IMG/VR virus record: IMGVR_UViG_3300044824_000086
Location: 1-50,348 of that record
Source of the DNA: a virus
Reading direction: 5' to 3' (one strand)
Length of the DNA: 50,348 bases
The notes under the pieces were generated by a model. It searched no databases. It was given only the letters and a program-made list of their open reading frames with translations, and was not told the origin of the DNA. Positions 1-7,981 of the stretch are shown piece by piece. The translations under genes were made by a program, and so were the position numbers. The stretch's first letter is position 1; each line of letters starts with the position of its first letter.

Positions 1-126
1 GTTGATGAGGAAAGGATTGAGAGGGTTCAGGTGACGAACGAAGCGACGAGGAAGGTGAAGATGGTTTATAAATATTGTGGCGAGGGCGCGGATGTTAAGA
101 AGGAGAGCAATGAAAGTAATAGTTAG
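1..126 (+). CDS. C-terminal part of an unidentified protein
   Basis: Frame 1 is open from the first base to a TAG at 124-126. The 41 visible residues are charged, and the tail is rich in Glu, Lys, Asn and Ser (it ends KKESNESNS). The start lies outside the window, so no function can be assigned. Its end overlaps the next gene by 17 bases, and that gene's ribosome binding site (aaggagagc) lies inside it. This tight packing matches the rest of this operon and supports real coding. Confidence 0.5.
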   Translation, partial: VDEERIERVQVTNEATRKVKMVYKYCGEGADVKKESNESNS

Positions 127-280
127 TCCAAAAGAATTTCAAAAACTAATGGATATTGCATCGAAGGACGCAAGAGATGGAACGAACAGTTTAGCGAGTA
201 GTCTTGTACCACTTCATGAACGCGGTCCGTTAGAATCGATTGAAGTAGTGATAGATTTTACGAAGGAGGTTGACGAGTAA
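110..280 (+). CDS. Small hypothetical protein (56 aa)
   Basis: I chose the ATG at 110 because AAGGAGAG lies 5-10 bases upstream; an upstream in-frame ATG at 77 has no such signal and would add only basic residues. The protein begins MKVIVSPKEF and is acidic at the end (DFTKEVDE). No family is recognised. The stop TAA shares its last A with the ATG of the next gene, so the two are probably translationally coupled. Codon use is richer in A and T than in most neighbours. Confidence 0.6.
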   Translation: MKVIVSPKEFQKLMDIASKDARDGTNSLASSLVPLHERGPLESIEVVIDFTKEVDE

Positions 281-444
281 TGGATTGGAATAAACGTCGT
301 ATAACGAAGGAGATGATGGATCAGGTTGATCAATGGTTAGAGGAAGGTATTACGATAACGAAGGCTGCGGAGAGGTTGAGGGTGAAGCCTGGGACGATCT
401 ATGCAAGAAGGGTTGATAGGAAGAAGGAGGGGAAAGATGGATAG
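280..444 (+). CDS. Small helix-turn-helix-like protein (54 aa)
   Basis: This short gene starts at the ATG overlapping the previous stop (TAATG) and ends with TAG at 442-444. Residues 25-45 read roughly GITITKAAERLRVKPGTIYAR, which has the spacing of a helix-turn-helix, with a likely recognition helix after VKPGT. It may be a small DNA-binding regulator or excisionase-like protein. The TAG lies inside the next gene, whose ATG is at 437. The function is inferred from the pattern only. Confidence 0.55.
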   Translation: MDWNKRRITKEMMDQVDQWLEEGITITKAAERLRVKPGTIYARRVDRKKEGKDG

Positions 445-949
445 ACTACTCACATTCACAATCATATTTATGTTAATAGCAACGCCAGTTGCTTATGGGA
501 GAGGTGGTCATGGAGGGGGAGGTCATGGTTATGGACATGGTGGACATGGTAGTTCTAATAGTGGTAGCTGCGGCAGTAGTAGTAGCAATAGTCGTGGCGG
601 TACTACTATAGGTAATGTAGCTGGTCAAGCTGTCGTTGGTGGTTGCGCAGGAGGGGGCTATGGACATAGTGGGCGAGGTGCTGGAGACGGTCATAGTGAT
701 GGCGTTCGTGGTGGGAATTGTGGCAGCAATAATGGCAACGGTCGCTCTAATAATAGGAGTAATGTCGCTGGCCAATCTGTCGTTGGGAGTGTTGTTGGGA
801 GCAACATCGCTGGAAGTGTTAGCAATAATAGTGGTAGTCGTACTTCGACTTCTGGAGGGATGATAGGGGTGAGTGGGCCAGCGACGACTCCGACTGCGTC
901 GGGTAGGGGACAGGGGTGGGGATGTACGACGTGGGAGCGGTGTAGGTGA
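437..949 (+). CDS. Secreted Gly/Ser/Asn-rich repeat protein
   Basis: From the ATG at 437 (AGGAGGGGAA upstream) the product is 170 residues. The N-terminus is a plain Sec signal peptide: MDR, a hydrophobic run to about residue 17, then ATPVAYG as a likely cleavage region. The mature part is almost only Gly, Ser, His, Asn and Val. Motifs recur: GHGG copies near residues 21-40, then two copies of NVAGQ(A/S)VVG. The repetitive DNA leaves long opposite-strand frames, which I treat as shadows. A secreted low-complexity protein is unusual in a phage; it may act in the periplasm or on the cell surface, but this is inference. Confidence 0.65.
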   Translation: MDRLLTFTIIFMLIATPVAYGRGGHGGGGHGYGHGGHGSSNSGSCGSSSSNSRGGTTIGNVAGQAVVGGCAGGGYGHSGRGAGDGHSDGVRGGNCGSNNGNGRSNNRSNVAGQSVVGSVVGSNIAGSVSNNSGSRTSTSGGMIGVSGPATTPTASGRGQGWGCTTWERCR

Positions 950-1233
950 TAGCATTTTATGTCGCGGTCATTGGGATGGTTCTATTAATAGCGCCTTATG
1001 CGAGGAATGACCCAGAGATTCATCAACAAGCGACGAAGGTGGAGGTTGACGAAGTGAGGATTGGAGATGAATTTAAGGTGCGAGATGAGGACTTATATCG
1101 TTGCGCGGCATGTACGTTTAATTGGGATAGCGTTGAGAGGGGTGTAGAGTGTCGATTGGGTAGGGCGGATGATTGCGAGGGGCCATCAGAGGATGGAGAG
1201 GAGGTTAATGAATGCGTGGCCAAGGCAAAGTAA
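946..1233 (+). CDS. Small membrane-anchored Cys-containing protein
   Basis: The start is a GTG at 946 that overlaps the previous TGA by three bases, suggesting translational coupling. The first 20 residues (IAFYVAVIGMVLLIAPYA) form one membrane segment with no charge. The rest is acidic and soluble, with four cysteines around residues 53-77 (CAAC, then CRLGRADDC), a possible small metal site or disulfide pair. No family is recognised. The predicted form is a single-pass inner-membrane protein with the acidic tail outside. Confidence 0.55.
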   Translation: MIAFYVAVIGMVLLIAPYARNDPEIHQQATKVEVDEVRIGDEFKVRDEDLYRCAACTFNWDSVERGVECRLGRADDCEGPSEDGEEVNECVAKAK

Positions 1234-1436
1234 CGACAACCTGTTATTTATGTGGCAAAGTCGATGAGGCGTATCCATCAGTGGCGGCACGGAGGCATTT
1301 CTGTAGTAGCCAATGCGAGGGAGACTTCGCCTCGTTGCTACACATGTGGGCGATATCGTCGATTGTGGCGTTAAGGAATGGTGGCGAGGGAGGGGCGACG
1401 TTAAAGGATATTATTTGGGATACGAAGGAGGCGTGA
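1212..1436 (+). CDS. Small zinc-finger-like protein (74 aa)
   Basis: ATG at 1212 is preceded by GGAGAGGAGGTTAATGA, a strong ribosome binding site. The sequence has CYLC near residue 11 and, about 18 residues later, HFCSSQC, a Cx2C...Cx3C pattern typical of a treble-clef or MYM-like zinc knuckle. The C-terminal half has a hydrophobic helix (MWAISSIVALRNG). It may bind nucleic acid or protein. It overlaps the previous gene by 22 bases and ends two bases before the next ATG. Confidence 0.6.
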   Translation: MRGQGKVTTTCYLCGKVDEAYPSVAARRHFCSSQCEGDFASLLHMWAISSIVALRNGGEGGATLKDIIWDTKEA

Positions 1437-1437
1437 G

Positions 1438-1719
1438 ATGGATGAATATAAACCTGGACGAGTTGTTACGTTAAAGAGCGATCCAAGTGGTCAGATAAGA
1501 TTTATATATAGTAGAAATGGTGATTTTGTTATTATGCAACTTGGTTTTGGACCATGGGCGCGAATGGTAGAATACAAAAAAGAAGATTTAGATTTACATA
1601 TGTGTGCATATTGTCATAAAGATTATGGTATTGACTACGGTGACCTCCCTGGGAAGAGGAAGAAGATTGGATTTCTTTGTTCGAGGTGTAAACAGGAGGC
1701 AAGAAGGTTACGAGTTTAA
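1438..1719 (+). CDS. Zinc-ribbon-like hypothetical protein (93 aa)
   Basis: The ATG at 1438 follows GGAGGCGTGAG. Residues 1-50 look like a small beta-barrel (PGRVVTLKSDPSGQIRFIYS, then DFVIMQLGFGPW), possibly SH3-like. The C-terminal 40 residues carry CAYCHKDYG and, about 24 residues on, CSRCKQEARR, a four-Cys zinc ribbon. The base composition is more AT-rich than the flanking genes. This is the last + strand gene before the convergent junction. Confidence 0.65.
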   Translation: MDEYKPGRVVTLKSDPSGQIRFIYSRNGDFVIMQLGFGPWARMVEYKKEDLDLHMCAYCHKDYGIDYGDLPGKRKKIGFLCSRCKQEARRLRV

Positions 1720-1939
1720 TCGAGAACCCACCACATTAGCTCATCATCGAAGTGTAGATGACACGAAGGTTGCCACGAGAAGATGTCGTCGAGTCGAAGG
1801 GGGCTTAATCGATCGCGCACAAGGGCGGTAGGGGCGAATTTAATAGGGGGGTAGGGTGATGTGCCTCTATCGATAAAAAGGCGTTGCGCCACAACGGGAT
1901 TAAGCCCCCCTTCGCCACTATCGGCGCTAAATTCCCAGT
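1720..1939. other. Convergent intergenic region with inverted repeats
   Basis: No convincing gene is seen in these 220 bases between the + operon and the minus late cluster. A 16-base inverted repeat lies at 1795-1810 (CGAAGGGGGCTTAATC) and 1898-1914, with one extra C in the right arm. A third, shorter version of the arm (AGCCCCCTTCGATTA) lies at about 1947-1961 inside the end of the last minus gene. The repeat encloses the minus-strand terminator at 1874-1896. I see no T-run terminator on the + strand. Confidence 0.5.
1874..1896 (-). terminator. Rho-independent terminator of the late cluster
   Basis: On the minus strand a stem CGTTG/CAACG with loop TGGCG is followed by CC and then TTTTT. 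It lies about 45 bases after the stop of the last late gene (1940), in the right orientation to end late transcription. The stem is short, so it may be only part of the termination region. Confidence 0.55.
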
Positions 1940-2101
1940 TCACTTTAGCCCCCTTCGATTATGACGGCGCTTCGACTTCGACCTACGTTTCTTATGATAA
2001 GGGAGTCGTTTCCCTTTCGGAGTATGAGCTTCCCACCTCTTCGCCATCTCAGGTTCGTTTGTATACATCCAGCCACGCTGAGCCTCGGATTCAAATGACA
2101 T
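1940..2101 (-). CDS. Small phage protein with KGKRLP-type motif (53 aa)
   Basis: The start ATG at 2101 has AGGAGG eight bases upstream, right after the previous stop (TAG, 2111-2113). The protein begins MSFESEAQRGWMYTNEPEMA and continues with KRWEAHTPKGKRLP. Short proteins with a QRGWMYAN...MAKRWE...TPKGKKLP pattern are common near phage structural genes; their role is unknown. The C-terminus is very basic (KKRRSKSKRRHNRR), suggesting nucleic-acid binding. This is the last gene of the long late cluster. Confidence 0.7.
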   Translation of the reverse strand: MSFESEAQRGWMYTNEPEMAKRWEAHTPKGKRLPYHKKRRSKSKRRHNRRGLK

Positions 2102-2110
2102 CTCGACCTC

Positions 2111-2515
2111 CTATATAAATAACGACGCTAACTTAGTGAGCATATCCATCGTGGACATTCCCATCTCACCGACGCTCTGAGGTAGTGCAACACCTGTGGG
2201 TCCAAGCGTTGATGCGGTGCCTCCGATTCCACCAGGTCCAAGCGCGGCGCTAGGAGTCCCCGGTGCGGAGCCACCTCCGATAAATTGTTTTAAGATGTCC
2301 GCCGCGCCGAAGCCTTGGCCGATTGATGGTGCACCTCCTCCCATAGCCATATTAGGTGAGCGAGGGGGTGTAGGCAATGGTGCTCCAGGAGATTGATAAC
2401 CCTCGTCAAATACGTTCGTAGCCTTACGTTTCTTCGAGGCGTTAGGCACCATCATTGAATTGAGAAATCCATAAGGGTCGGATATTAGACTCCCATAGCC
2501 TGTGTCGTCTGCCAT
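2111..2515 (-). CDS. Pro/Gly-rich hypothetical virion protein (134 aa)
   Basis: ATG at 2515 has AAGGAGATAACA upstream. The sequence has an N-terminal segment with DPYGFLNSMM and a basic KKRK patch. A low-complexity middle follows, rich in Pro, Gly and Ala, and the end is amphipathic (STMDMLTKLASLF). No family is recognised. Its place directly after the large internal-type protein suggests a small virion or ejection accessory protein, but nothing in the sequence proves this. Confidence 0.55.
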   Translation of the reverse strand: MADDTGYGSLISDPYGFLNSMMVPNASKKRKATNVFDEGYQSPGAPLPTPPRSPNMAMGGGAPSIGQGFGAADILKQFIGGGSAPGTPSAALGPGGIGGTASTLGPTGVALPQSVGEMGMSTMDMLTKLASLFI

Positions 2516-2517
2516 TG

Positions 2518-5067
2518 TTATCTCCTTAATCCAAGGGGATCGTCGTTATCGTTAACGTCGTTAGCATCTTCAATCGTTGGAAACCCAAAGAGGTAACGTG
2601 CTGTAGAAGAATACTTATCAGGGATGTCACCTTTTATGGAACGGTAGATTTTGTTTGTCAGTCCAAACGCTTCTTCAGGTTTAGGTACTGTGAGACCTTT
2701 TTTTGATAACTCATAACCTATATCAATGAGAGGTGAACCACTATATTTAGGAACATGAGGTTGAATATAAGGGAAGCCTGACTTCGCTTCAAACTCACCT
2801 CTCACAAATGGAAGATGTAAAAACCCCTCGATTAACGACGTACCAAAGTGCCTCGCAGTTGTCTCAGCTAATCCTATAGCGAGTGCATATCGAACGAGTT
2901 TCGTACCGCCAAGCGTCCCAAAGGCGTCGCGTTTCCATTTCAATGCATCTCGGATCATATTAATCTTAAACTCAGTGAGTTTAAATGGTGTTGATTGGAA
3001 CATCGTAAACCCACGAATGATGGGGTTCTTCTGCCATAGAGGTTGGTCGCCACCGGAGCGAAAATTCGAGGAGAGGATCGTTTCGGTGATAGCTCTCATA
3101 GCGCGGTCGATAGGCATATTTTGACGACCAGCTTTAACAATACCTGCTAATACGCTCACACCATTGTCGAAGGCTTCAATGGCGGTTACGGGATTACCGA
3201 TAAAACGTTGGAGATTGTTCATCGTTTTAGATAGACGTGGAAGTTCGTCGAGATAACGAGAGAGGGATTGTCCATTAACGAATACTCTTACTGCCTGTAA
3301 CTCAGCTGGACGGCCACGTAGACCTAAATTATTCATATAGGTTTTGACGGGGATTTTAGCCATCGAATAAATACCTTTGGCGAATGGTTCTGTACCGTAT
3401 GTCGCAAAGGTATTAGCGAGTTTGGTTAAATGTTTAACGCCTGTTGATAGAGATAAACCTATTAATCGAGCATACTCAAATCCGACAGCTCCATTAAGGC
3501 CACTCTCCCAAACGCTTTGCTTAGGTGCGTAGAGATTCTTCGTTACCCAATTTTGCATATATTCTCTAAGGCGAGGTTGTTGGATTGTGTTGATATATTG
3601 AGACCACCTTTTGAGAAAGGGTTGATAGGCGATTTTAAATTCTGCTGTCGGGATATAGGCATCCATTGCAGCGTGGACTGATGGAAACCAACTTCGAGCT
3701 CCGGGGGTACGAGACATAAATGGTAAGAGACCGGGGATTTGTTGAGCTTGAGTCGCCTTAGCGAATACGTTTTGAGCTTCAGGGGAGTCGAGAAGATGAG
3801 ACCAAATACGTGGCATGTAGGCTTTCTCGTTGATAATGGGAATGCCAACTGATTTAAGAGCATCACGTGTGGAGGTCATATAATCGCGTATTGATTTGGA
3901 GGCTTTTTGCTCGGCGCGAGTAAGGCGAATACCGATGGGGAGTTCGTCGGCGGCGGCCATGTAGACACGGACACCGGGATTGTCATGGGCAAGGGAGGAT
4001 GATATGATTGAGTGCTCGTCGCTCAGCCTCTTTAAAGGTATGGACATTCTTTTAAGCGCATCCTTTGCGTCGGCTAATTCGTGATTTAGACGACTAACCT
4101 GAGGGTCCATTTTATTTGGAATCTTATTGATGGTACTCTCAAGGTGAGCGATGGTGTCGTTTAAACGATTAACTTCGGTAATAGTATTTTGGTGTCTGGC
4201 GAAGAGAGGTTTGAGGCGACGAGTAACCTCCTTCGTTGCGTCAGGGATATCGCTTAGAACGTCTTTAGACCATTGTTTCATACGAACGTGGTTACTGATG
4301 AAGGTTTGGGAGCCCTCGAACATATCAATAACGGGGTTGTCTCGTAATGAGAAGATACGTGCGAAGATATTATGAGGAGATTGAACCGTTGCGCCACGTC
4401 GAAGGTCGCGCCAAGGAGTTTGTGGAACTATCTCAGGGATCATGGGTTTGATACGCTTGGGGAGTATCTTCGTACCTTTCTCATAAGGAGGCTGGATACG
4501 TTCTTTGCCAGATAATTCATTAACGAAGTCTTTAACGTAGTCGTAATTCTTAAATAATCCTTCGTCGAATGTAATAGAACCAGTCGTATCGCGTAGTAAT
4601 GATTGCTTAGGTGGCGCGACGGTATCACTCTCAGCAGACTTAGCGATTGCATTCTGTGAGGGTGGGGGTTTGCCACGAACGTTCTCTTGCATACCTATGA
4701 AGGTAACGGGTTTTTTGGGGGTTTTAATTTCCTCAGGTGTGCCGCTGGCAAGGCGTTTAACGAGGTTACGAGCGCCTTTTAATATCGAAGGAACCTCTTC
4801 AATAGCTTTCTTGGGAGGCATTACTAAGCCTACGTCAACGCCAGATTGTGGAACATCCTCTGTTAGCTTCTTAAAAATTGGATTCTTTTTTAGTGGCTCA
4901 ACAGCTTTAACGACCTGCTCGTTAAGAGGTTTCATCCACGCAGGATTGAGCATATTAGTAACACGTTGTAATAAAGATTGACGATAGAGCCCTAATGGGT
5001 CAGCGTTCTCTAACTTCTCAGGTCTTACGCTACGAAGCCCAAGAGGGTCGTCATTGTCAATCGGCAT
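2518..5067 (-). CDS. Large internal virion/ejection-type protein (849 aa)
   Basis: I take the ATG at 5067, which overlaps the previous stop as TGATG. The N-terminus holds DNDDPLGLR and ADPLGLY, and the extreme C-terminus again reads DNDDPLGLRR. Residues 48-81 match the N-terminus of the putative metalloprotease at 12208-13044 at about two positions in three. The middle is helical. Around residue 413, AYMPRIW resembles the NYxPR-type motif of large phage ejection or polyvalent proteins. The size, place at the end of the tail genes and composition suggest a protein carried in the capsid and ejected with DNA. No enzymatic domain is identified. Confidence 0.65.
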   Translation of the reverse strand: MPIDNDDPLGLRSVRPEKLENADPLGLYRQSLLQRVTNMLNPAWMKPLNEQVVKAVEPLKKNPIFKKLTEDVPQSGVDVGLVMPPKKAIEEVPSILKGARNLVKRLASGTPEEIKTPKKPVTFIGMQENVRGKPPPSQNAIAKSAESDTVAPPKQSLLRDTTGSITFDEGLFKNYDYVKDFVNELSGKERIQPPYEKGTKILPKRIKPMIPEIVPQTPWRDLRRGATVQSPHNIFARIFSLRDNPVIDMFEGSQTFISNHVRMKQWSKDVLSDIPDATKEVTRRLKPLFARHQNTITEVNRLNDTIAHLESTINKIPNKMDPQVSRLNHELADAKDALKRMSIPLKRLSDEHSIISSSLAHDNPGVRVYMAAADELPIGIRLTRAEQKASKSIRDYMTSTRDALKSVGIPIINEKAYMPRIWSHLLDSPEAQNVFAKATQAQQIPGLLPFMSRTPGARSWFPSVHAAMDAYIPTAEFKIAYQPFLKRWSQYINTIQQPRLREYMQNWVTKNLYAPKQSVWESGLNGAVGFEYARLIGLSLSTGVKHLTKLANTFATYGTEPFAKGIYSMAKIPVKTYMNNLGLRGRPAELQAVRVFVNGQSLSRYLDELPRLSKTMNNLQRFIGNPVTAIEAFDNGVSVLAGIVKAGRQNMPIDRAMRAITETILSSNFRSGGDQPLWQKNPIIRGFTMFQSTPFKLTEFKINMIRDALKWKRDAFGTLGGTKLVRYALAIGLAETTARHFGTSLIEGFLHLPFVRGEFEAKSGFPYIQPHVPKYSGSPLIDIGYELSKKGLTVPKPEEAFGLTNKIYRSIKGDIPDKYSSTARYLFGFPTIEDANDVNDNDDPLGLRR

Positions 5068-6548
5068 CACTTCACCAGACCTTCAGATTTATACATATTG
5101 ATAACTTTAGAGAGCGCCGTGCCTCGATAACCCATTTTGATGAGACGTTGCGTCGCTTCGTCTTCGCTTAGAGGTTGGAATTCTCCCATACGAACTCCAG
5201 GACCAGCATTAGGAGATTGCGGTGGACGGATAGCGTTAATATCCCTCTCAGGAGCAACGTTAGATTGAGCAAGGTTAGTGGGGCGAACTCCTTCTAATTC
5301 GGACTCGGAGGTTGGAGTAGAAGCAACTTGTCCACGAGGTATCGTATACCCAGGTTTTAGAGCAAGGGGATTAAACGTCGGAGCCTTCTTAGGAGGTGTA
5401 GGAATCTGTGATGGTATTGGTGGAGGGGGGTTATTGATTAGGTCCGAAGTACCTCGTTCACGTTCACCTTGCGGAGCAGCGTTATATTCTCGTTGAGATT
5501 CAGGGTTGTCGAATACGACTTTAGGCGCGAGAGGAATACCTCCTGGGAGGCGAGGCGTCGCGGATGGAATCGTAGGTGCGCCGCTACTTACGCCTAATGA
5601 CGATGTGAACTCTTGTCCTTCTTTCGAGGAAAGCCATTGATCTCGCGTTGGAATCGTAAGTGGTGGTATCAATTGTTGCGCAGTCTTGCGATCCTTCTGC
5701 GGAATCATGTCGGCTTCTTTTATCATCGCTTCGTGTTCGGCCTTGAGCATATTAACGTACTCGTTATAGCCTGTGTTAACCTCCTTAGCGATGGCGAGTT
5801 GATCACGTTGGCCTTGGAGACGATCACGTGCAGCATCACGAGTATCACGATAACGGTCACGGGCTTCTTGAGCACGAGCACGAGCGTCCTCGCGATCGTC
5901 ACGAGCCTTATCTTCGCGGCGACGTTCTTCAAAACCCTCTTGATAACGCTGGTCGCGACGCATACCTTCGATACGACGATTAACTGATTCTGCGTCACGA
6001 GCTTCGTCACGGCGAGCGTCTTCTTCTTCTTTATATTGCTGACGGGCGATTGCGTCTTGCTCACGTTGGGCAGCAGATTTCTCTGACCAATCGAGACGTT
6101 CTTGAGCTAATTTCTCAGCCCTCGTTAACGGGAGCTCAGGCACGAATTTACCCGTCTTAGCCTCAGTAGCCCAAGGGTTATTCTGAGCAACTTCGCGATC
6201 CTCGGTAGGCATCTCTTCAGGAGATGGGCCGGCTTTCTTAGTGATCGTCCCCCAAAATTTATTCCACGGTGACCTCGTATCGATGGGTTGGACGACAGAT
6301 TGAAATATCTTCTCCATCTCGGGGGTAGCTTCGTGGCCACCGTATAACTCTTGGAATGACTTTAACGCCTGAAGGTGACGAATACCCTGTTCGCCAGCGT
6401 CAGGGTGGCCGAAGAGTTGCATCAACATTGGGATAACTTGCTCAAGGTGAGCGTTAGCCTCTCTCATCCCTCCAACGCGAGATCGTGAGGTCATTTGAGA
6501 TAGAGGGTTCGTCCCGGGGAGATAGATAGAGTTAGGTCCGAAGTCCAT
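5067..6548 (-). CDS. Coiled-coil internal virion protein candidate (493 aa)
   Basis: The first 90 residues are mixed and helical. Roughly residues 150-285 are a highly charged Arg/Asp/Glu/Ala-rich coiled coil. Residues 300-450 are Pro-rich and probably disordered. The last 35 residues (from LSEDEATQRLIKMGYRG) form a compact helical tail. This layout resembles core or ejection proteins of short-tailed phages, which form helical tubes. The gene overlaps the 849-residue protein gene by the TGATG arrangement, so the two are coupled. The function is inferred from context. Confidence 0.55.
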   Translation of the reverse strand: MDFGPNSIYLPGTNPLSQMTSRSRVGGMREANAHLEQVIPMLMQLFGHPDAGEQGIRHLQALKSFQELYGGHEATPEMEKIFQSVVQPIDTRSPWNKFWGTITKKAGPSPEEMPTEDREVAQNNPWATEAKTGKFVPELPLTRAEKLAQERLDWSEKSAAQREQDAIARQQYKEEEDARRDEARDAESVNRRIEGMRRDQRYQEGFEERRREDKARDDREDARARAQEARDRYRDTRDAARDRLQGQRDQLAIAKEVNTGYNEYVNMLKAEHEAMIKEADMIPQKDRKTAQQLIPPLTIPTRDQWLSSKEGQEFTSSLGVSSGAPTIPSATPRLPGGIPLAPKVVFDNPESQREYNAAPQGERERGTSDLINNPPPPIPSQIPTPPKKAPTFNPLALKPGYTIPRGQVASTPTSESELEGVRPTNLAQSNVAPERDINAIRPPQSPNAGPGVRMGEFQPLSEDEATQRLIKMGYRGTALSKVINMYKSEGLVK

Positions 6549-6550
6549 TA

Positions 6551-7342
6551 TTACCTCCCTATTAGTCTATTAACGAAGGTGCGAGTCATCGAACGGGAGC
6601 GAACGATTGATGGGCCATTGGCGAGGCGCCCACATATAGACCATATCGCTATCCAGAAATATGCTATAGGAACCAACTTCGCTCCCCATCTATCACCATC
6701 GACCCACTTTGCTACCTGCGCCAATGGGAGGGTCATCGTCGTGCGCACGATCACTTTAAGCCATGAATGAGATTTCATCATAGGGACGAGATGCGAGGCC
6801 ATCCAACGGTAGCCTCCATCAACGAGCGATCCACGATAGAAATGATGGTCACGGAAGCGACGAACTTCGTTGGTAAGGTTATCCGCCTCAAGGAATATAA
6901 AGCAGCATAACGACGCACTCGTGCCACCACCACCGCCCGAAGTCGACGTGGCCTGAGTATTAACCCCAATTGAGGGCGACGCAAAAATATAATTAAACCA
7001 TTGCGATAGTAAGTCTTTTACGGATGATGTCGCTCCACTCGCTCCTGACTGGACCGCAGTATTACCTAATTGAAGCCCAGATGCGGCCTTCGCTGGAGCT
7101 GAGACTCCGGGTGCGCTTGATAAAAGAGAATATTGCTGCGCGGCGCTAGTCGAGGCGGCATCCTGAGCACCTTGGTTTAATAATGAATATTGTGGAGATG
7201 CTGATAGATTACCATTCACAAACGCTTGTAAACCTGGAATGGTTGAGGCAAGGCTCGTTGTTTGTCCAGGTAAATATATCGGTGAGGCTTGGGTCGTGGT
7301 GGTGGAATTAGAGGTCGTTGGGTCTTGTGAACCGTAACTCAT
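6551..7342 (-). CDS. Virion-cluster protein with CFI-box-like C-terminus
   Basis: Residues 1-145 are low complexity (Ser, Thr, Ala, Gln, Gly) and start MSYGSQDP. After a GGGGG linker comes CCFIFLEADNLTNEVRRFRD, then a helical region with GYRWMASHLVPMM and MTLPLAQVAKW. This matches the pattern of the CFI-box domain (CFIATAAYGS, then EVxxLRxFRD, a Tyr/Pro segment and a final hydrophobic helix). That domain is usually at the C-terminus of bacterial envelope proteins; here it ends a protein of the tail/internal cluster. Its role is unknown; membrane association during DNA entry is possible. Confidence 0.55.
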   Translation of the reverse strand: MSYGSQDPTTSNSTTTTQASPIYLPGQTTSLASTIPGLQAFVNGNLSASPQYSLLNQGAQDAASTSAAQQYSLLSSAPGVSAPAKAASGLQLGNTAVQSGASGATSSVKDLLSQWFNYIFASPSIGVNTQATSTSGGGGGTSASLCCFIFLEADNLTNEVRRFRDHHFYRGSLVDGGYRWMASHLVPMMKSHSWLKVIVRTTMTLPLAQVAKWVDGDRWGAKLVPIAYFWIAIWSICGRLANGPSIVRSRSMTRTFVNRLIGR

Positions 7343-7352
7343 CTTATGACTC

Positions 7353-7769
7353 CTATAGGAGCTTCGTTATAGAGACTTTACCTGCTACGTAGCCATATCG
7401 CTCGAAGGCGTCGACGTGGTTGGTCACAGCCTCGATACGAGAGATACCGACATTACGAAGGCGTTCGTCGATAGCGGCGTTGAATTGGTCCGAGGCACGG
7501 GGGTCTCGATTTAATACTTGAGTGATGAAGAATACGTCGCCAAGTCCGGTGCGATGGCCGGTGAGGTAGGCGAATATTTTATCCTCCCATACGCCTAATA
7601 TGGTCATATATATCGAAGGTTGTTTAATTGATTGGATTACTTCGTCGCATGTTACCCACCATAGACCTCGCTCGAGGGTAGCGAATTCTCCCATAAGAGG
7701 TAGCAATTGTATGAAGGCGTCGTCATCTCTAAGCAACGGAAATATAGGCGCGAAGACTTTCTCTTTCAT
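7353..7769 (-). CDS. GNAT-like small protein of the virion cluster (138 aa)
   Basis: The order of elements resembles a reduced GNAT acetyltransferase: an acidic N-terminal helix, a strand pair IYMTILGVWEDKIFAYLTG, then VFFITQVLNRDPRASDQFNAAIDERLRNVGISRIEAVT, then AFERYGYVAGKVSITK. The last piece is like the conserved 'F...GF...' end of GNATs. The usual acetyl-CoA loop (Q/RxxGxG/A) is not clear, so activity is doubtful. Similar GNAT-fold proteins occur between tail and internal genes of short-tailed phages. The assignment is by pattern only. Confidence 0.5.
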   Translation of the reverse strand: MKEKVFAPIFPLLRDDDAFIQLLPLMGEFATLERGLWWVTCDEVIQSIKQPSIYMTILGVWEDKIFAYLTGHRTGLGDVFFITQVLNRDPRASDQFNAAIDERLRNVGISRIEAVTNHVDAFERYGYVAGKVSITKLL

Positions 7770-7770
7770 C

Positions 7771-7980
7771 TTACACCAACCCTAATACTTTAGCGATGAG
7801 CTGAATGCGTTGAGCATCAGTTGTGCAAGCAGCGAAGGTGGTTTTATTCGCTGACGAAGCTAAAGGAGGTAGTTTCGTATAAATGTCCTCAAACTCGAAT
7901 TGAAGATCACGTTCGAGGTCGCTATCGGTAGCGCCACTCTTTTTAACCGCTTGGACTCTAATTCTCCTCGGTGGTAGCAT
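7771..7980 (-). CDS. Hypothetical protein (69 aa)
   Basis: ATG at 7980 follows GAAGGAGGCTAAC, a clear ribosome binding site. The N-terminus is basic (MLPPRRIRVQAVKK), the middle acidic (DLERDLQFEFEDIYTKL), and the end is a short helical segment. It resembles no family I know. It sits tightly between the nozzle-type gene and the GNAT-like gene and is probably a small virion accessory protein. Confidence 0.55.
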   Translation of the reverse strand: MLPPRRIRVQAVKKSGATDSDLERDLQFEFEDIYTKLPPLASSANKTTFAACTTDAQRIQLIAKVLGLV

Positions 7981-7981
7981 G

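Noticed and set aside
473-955. Long minus-strand frame opposite the Gly-rich gene
   Set aside because: It is a mirror of repetitive GGT/AGT codons: Thr/Ser/Ile-rich, with no ribosome site, and opposite to the operon direction.
1861-2118. Plus-strand frame at the convergent junction
   Set aside because: It lies opposite the well-supported small gene at 1940-2101 and has no ribosome site.
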